From: Parapristionchus giblindavisi
Taxonomy: Eukaryota > Nematoda > Chromadorea > Rhabditida > Diplogasteridae
NCBI GenBank assembly: GCA_943737045.1
Contig: CALSFV010000033.1
Location: forward strand, 124,001-188,000
Length of the DNA stretch: 64,000 nucleotides
Reading direction: 5' to 3'
The notes beneath the pieces were generated by a model. That model saw only the letters and a list, made by a program, of their open reading frames with translations. It ran no database searches and had not been told where the DNA came from. Of this stretch, positions 11,837-22,513 are shown piece after piece. The position numbers and the translations under genes were made by a program. Position 1 is the first letter of the stretch. The number at the start of each line of letters is the position of its first letter.

Positions 11837-12277
11837 GAGGAGAAATCTCTTTTTTCACTCACAACACTGTAGTGCATAGGAAGACCTAAATAGCTTAGTA
11901 GACCCTCAGATAAACCTCCAAATATGGGAAATAATGGATAGGGCACGAAGAGGATACAATAGTGGATATCGTTCAAAGTATTCCATATCTTAAAGTACAG
12001 AATCAATATAATTCTGTAAACATTCTTTCACTTTATTCGTAAACACTAGTGAACCTAGATCATAAAGTTTAGGCTGTTTCCTTCGGAAGACTTCTATGAT
12101 GCAAGGGAAGGTCACAAACTTGTAAATAAAGAATGTAGTATTTATATCCTTTAGCAATAGTGGGAGCTTTGTCCAAATCAGATAGATTACAAAGACTGAT
12201 AATGATAATGAACACAGTCCTTCTATATGCTCATAAAAGGACATAACTTGTTTGGACCATTTCTTTCCGATAAACAT

Positions 12278-12580
12278 TTGAATATGGGAATAAATGTAGT
12301 AAATGAAGAAAACAAAAAAAAACAAGTACTCGTGAACGAATTAATTTTCTTAGTGAGGCCCGAGAACGATTAAGATACAACTTTCACCTGTCATAATGTT
12401 AAATGAATAAGGTGGTTATGTTGTGATATTGGCGTTTCCTTGATACATGCAACTGCGAACACGATGATCAGATTAATATATAATAATAATAATAATAATA
12501 ATTTATCACATTCGCACATTGGTGCGGTGGGTCATGCAGGGATCCTTCATAGATCAATGTGGTTGTGGATATATATATAT
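12278..12580. other. 5' flank of chemoreceptor B; no gene
   Basis: AT-rich, with a TAA microsatellite around 12480-12502 (about seven units). No exon was recognised. Confidence 0.45.
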
Positions 12581-13576
12581 GAGGCCGATTGCGAGAAAGT
12601 CGAACAAGGTCTGGTACATCAATTTTTCGAAAACCTGCGAGAAGGGGTTCTCAAGGGTGCTGATGACGATGGGCATGTTCATTTTGCACCTGGAGTCACC
12701 GTTGAGGCCAGACGGCGTCGCGTTGAAATCGCGTTTTTGGTCATTTCTTGTCGCCTGATGGTGCTAAAATTAACAGACCAATGTTTCCGGTGTAGAATTT
12801 GATGGCGATCACGCCTGTCTAATTCATTTTTCAAGAAAAAAAATTTCACAAGCTTCAAATATGTAACTTTACTCAGAGGCAAAAGTGTGCGAGTGATATA
12901 GCTACATCGGATCGGAATTACCTCAGGATGCTACAGAAAAAATTTCAACGATTTTGGTGAACGGAAAAGCGAGAAAATCAACTTTTAGTGAAGTAATCTG
13001 GTCGCTCACAACAGATAGATAGTTTCCTCTCGCCTGAGAGAGTATGGGGAATTGAGAGAGCACGAGAGAGTCTAGGGAAAGGAGAGACGCGATCGAAGGG
13101 GAAGAGAGACTCGAGGTAGGTCAGTGGGCACATTGCCTCTCTTACAGTGACCAGATTACTTCACTAAAAGTTGATTTTCTCGCTTTTCCGTTCACCAAAA
13201 TCGTTGAAATTTTTTGTGTAGCACCCTGAGGTAATTCCGATCCGATCTAGCTATGTCACTCGCGCACTTTTGCATCTGAGAAAAGTTACATATTTGAAGC
13301 TTGTGAAATTTTTTCATGAAAAATGAATTAGACAGGCGTGATCGCCATCAAATTCTACACCGGAAACATTGGTCTGTTAATTTTAGCACGATCAGGCGAC
13401 AAGAAATGACCAAAAACGCGATTTCAACGCGACGCCGTCTGGCCTCAACGGTGACTCCAGGTGCAAAATGAACATGCCTATCGTCATCAGCACCCTTGAG
13501 AACCCCTTCTCGCAGGATTTCGAAAAATTGATGTACCGGACCCCAGTCACTCTTTCTCTACTCTCTCGCAAACGGC

Positions 13577-13577
<1 letters not shown>
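12581..13577. mobile_element. Large fold-back element, ~430 bp arms
   Basis: Arms 12581-13006 and 13146-13577 are reverse complements with few differences, around a ~140 bp GA-rich spacer. Paired words include CAGACGGCGTCGCGTTGAAA on one arm and its complement on the other. The outer ends reach GAGGCC/GGCCTC next to TA repeats. Open frames in the arms are not shared between strands in a coding-like way, so I do not call a gene. Confidence 0.85.

Positions 13578-13630
<53 letters not shown>
13576..13630. repeat. (TA)n microsatellite
   Basis: About 25 TA units abutting the right end of the fold-back element; a shorter TA run abuts its left end at 12571-12580, so the element may have inserted into or duplicated a TA tract. 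Confidence 0.9.
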
Positions 13631-13635
<5 letters not shown>

Positions 13636-14515
13636 ATTTTATCAACGTGTGTATTCACGAAACGAGACACATAAATATGACGAGTGAAAAAAAGTTTGAA
13701 ATATGATTTATTTATGAATTTTTTTATATGATACACCTGTCAGGAAGTGTACTCGACCGATGTTCGGCCCACTTATTTGTTTTTTCTTACCTCTAACACA
13801 CCTTTTTTCAACATCGATCAACGATTATAAACATGCGGTTAATGTCGTTTGACATATTGTCAAGGCTTTGTTTTTGTCGCATTTTTGTTCGTGATTATGA
13901 TATAATAATATTTATTAAGTATTAAAAATATAAAGTTAAATTCACGAAGAAAGATTTTTTCAATCTCAGTTCAACGCACCTACAATGATAGTATTTTTTC
14001 GATGACGCGCACATCGTTATCTTTATTTCTCTTTTTTTAACTTCTCGATCTCGATTTTATCTCCTTCATCTCCATTTTTTTTCTATTCAGACGGAGCGTC
14101 TTTCTGATAAGTGGTATAAGATGATAAGAATTGATCCTTTGCAAAGCGAAACGAACCCACGTCTCTTTTGGAATGAGTTTAAATCTATAAATCATATTGA
14201 TTTATAAGGAGAGGCATTAAATTGAACAACACATTATTATATACAGAGGAATGTTAATTGTAATATAATATGCAAAATATTGATTCGCAAAAATAGTGAT
14301 TTAAATATCGATTCAAATGAGTACAAACAGATCAAAGCTTGTATAATATTGTAAAATCATCCATAGCAGAAAGCTGAAAAAAATAAAAAGTTTTGAACTA
14401 ATTAAATATTTTTGTAATCGTGATCAATGATCACTCTAAGCCCGGGACAACGATAAATCGAGATAGATAGTAACAGTGACTGCAATGAAATGGAGATAGA
14501 GACGAGGAGGGATGG
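13631..14515. other. AT-rich intergenic stretch; no gene seen
   Basis: No coding exon, tRNA or inverted repeat was recognised between the TA tract and the purine-rich minisatellite. Confidence 0.5.
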
Positions 14516-14730
14516 GGAGAGGCGGAGGGGGGAGAATGATAGATGTAGAGAGAGAGGGGAGTTAGAGAGGGAGAGGGAGGAAAGTTAGAGAGGGAGAGGG
14601 AGAGGGAGAGGAGAGCTGGAGAGGGAGATGAAGAGGTCGGTTAGAGAGGGAGAGGGAGAGGAGAGCTGGAGAGGGAGATGAAGAGGTCAGTTAGAGAGGG
14701 AGAGGGAGAGGAGAGTTAGAGAGGGAGAGA
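14516..14730. repeat. Purine-rich GA minisatellite upstream of RING gene
   Basis: Runs of GAGAGGGAGAGGGAGAGG with a longer unit of about 57 bp, including GAGCTGGAGAGGGAGATG and AAGAGGTC, repeated two to three times. It ends about 240 bp before the start codon at 14972. GAGA-rich tracts can be promoter-proximal in nematodes, but function here is not shown. Confidence 0.75.
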
Positions 14731-14971
14731 TAGCAAGTGTGTAGACATATAGACGGGGCCGTCTCTTTGCACTATTCTCTTCTCTTCTTCTCTTTCTCTT
14801 TCAACTATCGACTGAGAAGAGCGTGCCGCGCTTTTCTCAGCGAAGAACCAACGTGCGATGCGGTTCCCTACTACTCTTCACCCTTTCTAAAACACCTATA
14901 TCACTCATTCATTCCCGGGTTTTACAACAAAATATTACCAGTTAGTGGTATCTTGACTACGAGTCTTCGAA

Positions 14972-17900
14972 ATGGCCGAGTTCATGTCATCTAAATACGT
15001 TTACTTCACTGATGCCTACCAACAATATCATGTAAGTGGCCCATCAATTACTTTCAATAATTTATAACTTAAATTGACAATATTCACACTTTTCACGCAT
15101 TACTATCGTTTCGAAATTCTTGTTTTTGTTTTCGAAAACAGTTCATTCTTCGATGTTTACGATTCGAAGGCTTTGCTAATTCTGTTGTGACAATGAAACC
15201 CATTCAACAGCGTACAAAGTTGAAAATAAGACAGACAAAGTCAAAAATGAATTTTGTTTTCAGTCGAATATCCCCAACTTCGTGGAGTACGCGTCTCCTC
15301 TTCGTGGTCTCGTATCCGACATCTTCCGATTGAAATTTGTGGATTCACGAAGCATACATACATCATTTCGAGATGTGAATCAAGAAATTCAAGCGACACC
15401 TGATGAGATCCATGGCTTTCCCAGTAATGACAAGTGAGTTAAGACTAATTTTATTCGAAATATTTCATTGTGTCTTGTATAACTTATGGAGAAATTCCTT
15501 TTAAAGCCACACTCTCAGCTAATTTGAAAATCTCCGCTCTGGCTACGCTCTCTCGCTTTCAAAAAATGAAGTGCTCAACGCATTTAAATTCTAAAATGGA
15601 AATATCGGGTACGTGATTATCGATTGATTAGCTTCAATGTCGACTAAGAAACGATCAGAATACAGTACGATTGATCAATAGCAATTGAATGTATTCACTC
15701 TTCATGAAGGTCATTTCCGTGTCTAGACTTTGATGCATTATTCACTTTATGTTTGAACCAACTATTAGACGGGATACTATAAGATTTCCAATCAATTACT
15801 TCATTTCATGATTTTCGATAAATTTTACTAGAACAAAATTTACCCTCCGCTCTGGCAACGCTCTGTCATAGACAAAGAAATCGAGAGAGTGTGGCCAGAG
15901 CGGAGGGCTGCAACTTAGCTCAGGAAGTCACTTTAAAAATGCCAAACTCGTAAACTATAGTGTTTCATCGGCGCAATGGCACATATGTCGAGTGTGAGAA
16001 AGACATTTCAATCTCTAAGTGTAACACTATGGGAATTGTACTAACGTCTCATGAAAGACTGCTGTAATTAATTTATGATCTTCTGGACATAGATATTCAA
16101 AAATATTTAAAAAAAATTTATTTTGATTGTTTTATATATTTATTTATTAAAAATTACAACATTATAACTCAATCTCGTATTCGTCCTTAAAGGTGGTGTC
16201 CGGGCAATATTTTCGTGAACAAACTGTGAAGACAGAAAGATAGCAAAAGTTATTCTGCATACCTTACATAAATTAGTTTATGCTAATTTAGCTTATTGAT
16301 CGCTAGAATCATGAATAAATCCATGCTTGATGTACAGGCAAAGGCGCGAAATTTTGAAAATAGGAAAGTTCAGCAATATGTTTCGAACCCTCGACGTTAC
16401 GCTTACTAGTGAGCACTTTTACCACTGCGCTATGGGATTGATGAATGGTCGTGCTAATTTCTTGCATATAAGTTGTCCCTTGCATAATAGATATGTTATA
16501 CATTTGCATAGACATTCGAGGGCCTCCATCTTTAAAGGTGGAGACCCGCGAAAGATCATGCAAATCTCTTACATCTCGCTTATGCAAGTGTCTAGTGATA
16601 TGCAAGAAGATACGAAGACTACCCATCGCTCTCTTAGCGTAGTGGTAAAACTTCTGACTAGAAAGCGCATGGTCGCGGGTTCGAATCCTATTGCCGAACT
16701 TTCCTATTTTCAAAAAGCGCGCCTTTGCCTGAGTTTGATTGCATGATTCATTCATGATTCTAGCGATCAATAAGCTGAATTAGCTTAAAATGAATAGTGT
16801 ACGGTATGTAGAATAACTTTTGCTATCATTCTGTCTTCACAGTTTGTTCACGAAAATATTCGCGGGAGTCCACCTTTAACATCAATATTCAATTTAAGCT
16901 GCCACTCCCCAACCGAAATCGCTTACCTCCATCACTCCCTTATCGTTGCTTACTCTCTGATTATTCATGTTTTAACTGATGAATAAATAAATAAATAAAT
17001 AAATAATTTAATTAATTAATTAATTAAATATTTCAGTATGTCGAATCTGATCGAATGGGAGGACCATGCCTATTGTTTCGTCAGTGGTCGTCTATGGTCA
17101 TTGTGTCTGCGATCATTTAAATGGAAGATGGAAACGGTTCAAGAACGTCGGTTGCACATTAATATTATTGTATTTTTAGATTAAATGTAGACAAAAGTAC
17201 TTTTTAAGTGATTTTTTTCTAAAAAAAGTAAGTTTGTAAGTCAAATCAAAGTATCCTTCAAATATTAAAGTATTCTGGTATAAGCCATTTTCTTTGAATG
17301 CCAGACAAGGGAGTATTAATTTTGAGAGAGTATTTGTATTAAGCGGTCGTTCCGGATTCCAAAATGGACAGAATATGGTTGATTAGACTAGACTGGCACG
17401 AGAAAACGATGATTGTCTCGTAGGCGTTAGTGTTCTTTTCTTCATTGTTCTCTCGGAGTTAGAGAATAAAGAAACTGTGAAGGGAGACCACCGATAATTC
17501 ATATAAAATCGTTATTTTTGATTATTTATACATAATATTTTCCAGACAACCCAGAGGAAACAACCAAGAACCATCGATTGTGGGTGGAATCAGACTTTTC
17601 GGGCATTATCGTCCTTAATCGGTACGCATTCGTCATCAATCGATGGAGAATCACAAATGAGAAGAAGTATATGTTGATGAGAAAGGCTCCGGTGCCGGCT
17701 GCAGACGACGTCCTACGACGACCACCCAGAATTAGAGGTATGATCTTTGATCTTTAATCTTTGATCTTTGATCTTTGAACTGTACTTTATGATTTCTCAA
17801 TTTTACGGAAGTTAAATACCAACTTGAAGAAACTGCCTTGTTTTTAAACTTTTCATTATTGATCAATAATTTTAAATATTTGGTTGTTGAGAATGAATAT

Positions 17901-19219
17901 TTTCATTGCAGATCCCGACACCCGAATGGTCGAAGCAGGTATCATTGAATTCACTTTTCCATTCTTTGTTTTTAAAGGCACACCCAAGCGAATTTTACTC
18001 CGTGCTCTGGTCATGCTCTGTCGTCGACAAATGAAGCGAGAGAGTGTGACCAGAGCGGAGAGATTCAAATTAGCTTGTGGTGTCCCTATGACGTGGTCGC
18101 TGATTTTTAAAAAAACGTTATTGATTTCAGTGCTTCAAGTTCGTATTGCTCGCAGTACTGCAAAAGAAAATCCGGACGATTTTGATGATGGAGAAAGGTT
18201 AGTTAAAATGCTTTTTTTTATTTTTAACAAAAAATACTCGCAATTCGTGAATATCGACTCAAACTATATTTAAGCAATATCTTTTGCAAAAAATCGTATT
18301 ATTGCCGCCTTCCTCACATTGCCTGAAAAACGAATATAAATAACAATATGAACTGAGCAATTGAAAGAATGAGATACCAATCTCACAACACATCCCTTCA
18401 AAAGATTGATAGAACGATTGCAAACTTACTCCTTATTTACTCAATTAGTTGTCTGGGAAGGGTTATCTAGATATTCATGAATTGAATGTACTCTTATTCC
18501 GAGGATGAAGAAGACGTGTGCACTTAAAGGCATATCCCAAGCTAATTTTTCTCTCCGCATTGGCAACACTCTATCGTAGACAAAGAAAGCGAGAGAGTGT
18601 GACCAGAGCTGAGAGCATCAAATTAGCATGGAGTGTCGCTTTAAAATCATCTCTCAATTGTTCAAACACATTTATTGTGAATTCCGGATTCGCTATCCGC
18701 ACCACTTTTGTTTTACCTATTCATCAAATAGCTTTGAGCTGAAACCTATTCGACATTGAAGGTGGCATTGATATTTTCCTAAGATCTTATGCGCTGTTAA
18801 AATCTTGGTAAAGTAGAAGGAACAGTGAAAAATAGTGTTAATTTTTTTATTGCAAAAGTTGATGGAAAGTAGCATAGCTTGGTAATTGACTAAAGTGCAC
18901 TATAAAAACGCTTCTCGGAGTGTTGGATTACTACTTTTACAATCACAAAATTAACACTACTTTTTACTTTTCCATCTACTTTTTCAAGATTTTAACTTTT
19001 TTTTTCGTTAGTATTATTAATTTCAGGACGGACGTAGTCTCTCGTCAATGCTTCATTTGCCTGACTGACAATCCGAATGTCAGATGCGCCTTCATCCCAT
19101 GCGGACACATTGCCTGTCGACCATGCACAAAGGCTCTCAGGGACAAGTTTGGAAGGATCGATGCACAGTGTCCCTATTGCAGGCAACGAATCGAATCCTC
19201 TCTTCAATTGTTTGAATAA
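14972..19219 (+). CDS. RING-finger (C3HC4) protein, putative E3 ubiquitin ligase
   Basis: Exons 14972-15031, 15264-15433, 17037 to about 17086, 17546-17737, 17912-17938, 18131-18197, 19027-19219. With exon 3 ending at 17086 the total is 759 nt, 252 residues, with all phases agreeing; the exon 3 donor is the least certain point. The C-terminal exon holds a full RING: CFIC, then CGHIACRPC, then CPYC, with cross-brace spacing. The middle exon encodes SDFSGIIVLNRYAFVINRWR, a conserved-looking block of unknown fold. Such proteins usually recruit E2 enzymes for ubiquitin transfer; the substrate is unknown. There is no signal peptide or membrane helix. The introns hold five TTAA-type MITE copies or pieces and a 690 bp tRNA-bearing palindrome. 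AATAAA lies at 19820. Confidence 0.8.
15501..15562. mobile_element. MITE family A, left half, RING-gene intron 2
   Basis: Starts TTAAAGCCACACTCTCAGCT and runs through CTCCGCTCTGGCTACGCTC, then stops at the family centre. Confidence 0.6.
15834..15937. mobile_element. MITE family A, RING-gene intron 2
   Basis: CTCCGCTCTGGCAACGCTC pairs with GTGTGGCCAGAGCGGAGGG; the right end is GTCACTTTAAA. Same intron as the half copy 300 bp upstream. Confidence 0.7.
16187..16879. mobile_element. Family F: 690 bp palindromic element with two outward tRNA-like modules, TTAA ends
   Basis: Both ends read TTAAAGGTGG going inward, followed by AATATTTTCGTGAACAAACT and a ~300 bp arm; the arms are reverse complements to near the centre at about 16540, which itself repeats TTAAAGGTGGAGACC. 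Each arm carries a tRNA-like block with an A-box-like TAGCGTAGTGG or TAGCGCAGTGG and a B-box GGTTCGAATCC or GGTTCGAAAC, pointing outward (16632-16695 plus strand, about 16375-16435 minus strand). Neither folds into a full tRNA. It looks like a head-to-head dimer of a tRNA-derived unit mobilised as a TTAA DNA element (inference). Long open frames on both strands follow from the palindrome and are not called as genes. Confidence 0.8.
17971..18090. mobile_element. MITE family A, RING-gene intron 5
   Basis: TTTAAAGGCACACCCAAGCG at the left, AGCTTGTGGTGTCCC at the right, with complementary halves around CGAGAGAGTG. Confidence 0.75.
18524..18644. mobile_element. MITE family A, RING-gene intron 6
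   Basis: TTAAAGGCATATCCCAAGCT at the left and GAGTGTCGCTTTAA at the right, with complementary halves. Confidence 0.8.
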
Positions 19220-21042
19220 TCCTGTCATTGATTTTATCGCGTTGTTTGTATCATTTTGTCCTTATTTTAATCACTGCTCTGTCATAGTATGCATCTCTCT
19301 GTTTTTATTATAGAAATTGCATCAAAATCATTCTGTCAAGGGCGCAAACCTTCGTTGTCCTATAGAAATCAGCCCTTATTTATCTCCTTTCATTTGTTGA
19401 AGCTACCTATACGGTCTAAGGCTCACAAATTCACGCTCCTTTCATATTTATGATTTGTAGTTAAAAAAACCTTCTAATATTGATTGACTTTCGTTAAGAT
19501 GAACCTCTGAGTTCTATGTATGCTCTCTATTCATTGCATTGTACGCATTGCTTTTAATTCACTTAATGATATCTCCGGTTCAGTCGAATAGTTTATTATC
19601 GATGTGACGTATCCGGTATATCGTACATCCGTTAAATTCCCCGCCAAATCAGTTTTCTCAATGATTATCAAACGTTATTGGTGAAGTACGGTATCTCGAC
19701 ATATTTTGTTTGTTTGTTTGTTTGTTTTACTAATCTGTCTTTGCCAAAATCGTCCCTATAATGCTATGTAAATGAACTACTTGTAATAGATCCAGGTTTA
19801 TTTTCTGTCCTTAATGTGTAATAAATGGATATACATGTATTATTGACTTACAAATTTATTCTCTCCTTCAAAATAATTTGATTGATAATATTCAACAAGA
19901 ACGGCTTGTTTCATATAAAACATTATCGCCCCCAAACACTACCTGAATTTTATTTTTTAAATGTATTAAATGTATTCTATTATAAAATACTGAACAATGA
20001 TATTAAAGGTGAACCCCCGCGAATATTTTCGTGAACAACCTTTTTTGTTGATATATCAAAAACTAAAAGAAACGTGAAATGAAATTATATCGCGCTATGA
20101 GAAATTGGGGGGGGGGGGGGTGGGCATATTGAAATAAGATTTTTGCCATCATTTTTGTCATCCCGATATCGTAATCAAGTAAGTTTATAATTTTCATAAT
20201 TTCAATCTTCAATTCAAAATTGAAACATTATCTCAATGAAAAACAATGGAAAAAAATGAACATGGATTAATAAAATTATGAAATGTGGCGATAAGAGCAG
20301 AGGAGACCAAACAAAACTTTTTCCTCTTCAAAAGTATCGAAAAGTAAAGAAAAGCAGAGAAAAATCTCTGCTTTGTTTTAAATACTCTTATTATTTATCT
20401 GTCTTTTCATTACTTTCGAAGACTAATCATAATCTTTTATTTCAGTTTAATAATAATTAACAACACATCAAAAGGCTGTATAGATTTTTTACACATTTTT
20501 TTCTGACAATGAGTGTATATAATCGAAGGAAGTATTAGAGAAAAGGCACCTGATAACAGATGTACTAATTGTGAAACATAGTCGATGTGCCTTGTAAGTC
20601 TCTGAAATGTAATATTTCGCTAGTTCACTAAAGTTTATTCAAACACAATATTTATTATATTTTATAAATGTTATAATATAATATATAAAATAATATAATT
20701 AGAAATAATGGTTCTGTTCGACTTTACGGGTTCCATGAAAGATTCACGGTCCCAGGAATTGGAAACAATTTATGTTATATTTTTTCGACATACTATTTAT
20801 TCATTATATTGCGATAGTAGCGACTCAATTACTAATTGGAGTTTATCGTGCAAAAGAAATATTGTCATGTCATTGTCATTTTCATTTTCGACAGTGTCGT
20901 CTTCTTATGCAAGTACATATGCACAATAGCTTCCAATTGATAGAGGGGGGGGGGGGGTGGTTCTATCTACTTCTGAAAAACACACTAAATATTATATTAT
21001 TAATATTGACTAATACTTTCCACTACGGGCACAGATTCATGT
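19220..21042. other. 3' flank of RING gene and intergenic DNA; no gene seen
   Basis: Contains the likely polyadenylation signal AATAAA (19820-19825), a family F terminus at about 20007-20040 (TTAAAGGTGAACCCCCGCG), and two G homopolymers of about 13 (near 20108 and 20944). No coding exon was recognised. Confidence 0.5.
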
Positions 21043-21162
21043 CTTAAGGGAAGCGTAGCCTCTCTCAATGGTCTCTTCATTGCACACTATTTTTCTGTTC
21101 TCTAACAACGAGAGAGCATTGCGCATCGAAGAGACCATTGAGTGAGGTTACGCTCCCTTTAA
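21043..21162. mobile_element. MITE family D, TTAA ends
   Basis: Left TTAAGGGAAGCGTAGCCTC and right GAGGTTACGCTCCCTTTAA are inverted, with TCAATGGTCTCTTC paired with GAAGAGACCATTGA. Copies at 28391-28601 and 36531-36655. Confidence 0.85.
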
Positions 21163-21431
21163 GTTATGAAAATCTTAGAGTGCTTAATTTTCCTGCATTT
21201 TCTACTCGCATGGGACCGGTAAACTTTCGTGGGATTAGTAAACTTTCTTGGTATCGCCAAGCTTTTATGGGACCTTTAAAAAAATCTTGTTACCGGTAAA
21301 ATTTCTTGGACAATTAAATTTTCTTGACTCGTCAAGTATACTTCTATAGAACAGTCGCCGTACCAATTCCCTCGAAAAAAGCGGTCGAGATAGAGAGGTG
21401 GACTCCATTTTATAATAGGATCTGCGCTAAC

Positions 21432-21527
21432 CTCTGAATCCAGAAAGTAATCCATTAAACAGAGTGTATTCATCATTTTCAACTTCCCCCAACTCCTCAC
21501 ACTTCTCGTAGAAATGCTGAACAGCAT
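21432..21527 (-). other. Possible orphan coding exon
   Basis: The minus strand reads QHFYEKCEELGEVENDEYTL and continues to GLLSGFR, bounded by an AG (CTAACAAG) and a GT donor (AGAG followed by GTTAGCG). The composition is coding-like, but no neighbouring exon in a compatible phase was found. It may be a gene remnant; the family is not recognised. Confidence 0.25.
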
Positions 21528-22133
21528 CTTGTTAGAGTTGCCTTTATAGTCTCATATCACAAAAACCGACCGAATATTTCTACTTTTTCTCATTTCTATG
21601 TTGTAATTTCATCCCAATGTGATACTGTAAAGGAGTGTTTAATTTCACCATTTGATCTCTGGTTCTAAATAGTGAAAGTATCATCAAAACAGCCACAGAC
21701 TGGGTCCAAACACAATAAAGCACAGTCTAGCACACACTGTTCCCTTCTTGTTCTAGTTTAGACCTTGACTGAATCCCCCTCACCCAACGATTGAAAAGAA
21801 CATAAATAAATACAATTACGATATTCTAGAAATAATATTAACCCGAATGTCAGATCAACTAATCTTGAACAAGAGCAAACTATCTCGTACTTTCCTGAAA
21901 CCAAAAAATAGAAAACCTCCGAACTGAAAAAAAGACCTTTAAATATGATCGAGGCCATAACAAATTATGCCACTACCACCAAAGTTCCAGACTTGATCAG
22001 GTATTTCTTGTACTATGCACTAACGAAAAATAATAAACTGGAAGAGTGAATTCGTCTTTTGTCTCTTAAATCGGTCAAAGTACATGTCACAAGCAAGCAC
22101 AGCTCTTAGGCCAATTCGTCCTCATTTACATGG

Positions 22134-22141
22134 TATATAAG
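22134..22141 (+). promoter_or_regulatory. TATA-box-like sequence upstream of the secreted-protein gene
   Basis: GTATATAAGG, 373 bp upstream of the start codon at 22514. The distance is long unless there is a non-coding or trans-spliced-off leader, so the assignment is tentative. Confidence 0.3.
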
Positions 22142-22339
22142 GCGATGATTTCGAAGGGGAAGAACATCCATTTCTTGTTCTTTGTTCTGAAAAAGCCATT
22201 GGTGAAGCATATCCGATGTATTACTGTAGTGTAAGCGTTTAGCGGATTCGAACTTAATAATTCAGTGCATGATTTTTCATTCTCATTTTCTTATTTGCTG
22301 ATATGTTGTTGTATTTGTTTGCTTGTTACTATATTTTCA

Positions 22340-22480
22340 CGTTGCGTCGCATTGACTAATGCACTATAGTCTCACATTTACGATATTGTGAAAACACACC
22401 AAGCCGCACACTACAGTTTTTTTTTCAAAAGTCGCCTCAACATCTCTGTCGCCCCGCTATTCCCATTTCTCTCTCATTTA
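22340..22480. repeat. Dispersed repeat, inverted match at 33940-34100
   Basis: Shares TTGACTAATG, CTATAGTCTCA, GTGAAAACAC and CGCCCCGCTATTC in order with the reverse complement of 33940-34100. It sits directly upstream of the secreted-protein gene; the other copy is in intron 2 of the VWD gene. Confidence 0.5.
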
Positions 22481-22513
22481 AACTAACGTGTTGTGAATAT
22501 CATCATTTTCAGA

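Larger units (their letters stand above)
7749..12277 (-). pseudogene. Serpentine chemoreceptor, SRH-like, copy B, with exon 1 frameshift
   Basis: Exons 5' to 3': 12120-12277, 11863-11988, 11544-11648, 10750-10863, 10416-10520, a short uncertain one near 10373-10350, 10099-10164, 8143-8221, then a last exon ending at 7749. Exon lengths 126, 105, 114, 105, 66 and 79 equal those of copy A exactly. Matching motifs: IWNTLNDIHYCILFVPYP, SIMSTATKKLQRQLMKSL, LFVPTSLIICPMIFYG, LFHSIVHSLLLIYCTPNYRR. Exon 1 is 158 nt; aligned with copy A, one base is missing near 12165, in the codons where the family has a K-T-P motif, so translation from the upstream ATG leaves frame. Everything downstream is open. It is therefore a very young pseudogene, or there is an assembly error or a different start. 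The 1.9 kb intron 8222-10098 is expanded by transposable elements. Confidence 0.75.

Noticed and set aside
12440..12882. Frames of 67-120 codons at the left fold-back arm
   Set aside because: Their inverted counterparts in the right arm do not keep an open frame and composition is not coding-like.
14737..14994. 85-codon frame before the RING gene
   Set aside because: Overlaps exon 1 of the RING gene in another frame and begins in the purine-rich minisatellite flank; probably 5' leader.
16309..16770. Long open frames (139 and 153 codons) on opposite strands
   Set aside because: They mirror each other because the element is a palindrome; they run through the tRNA-like blocks and show no domain.
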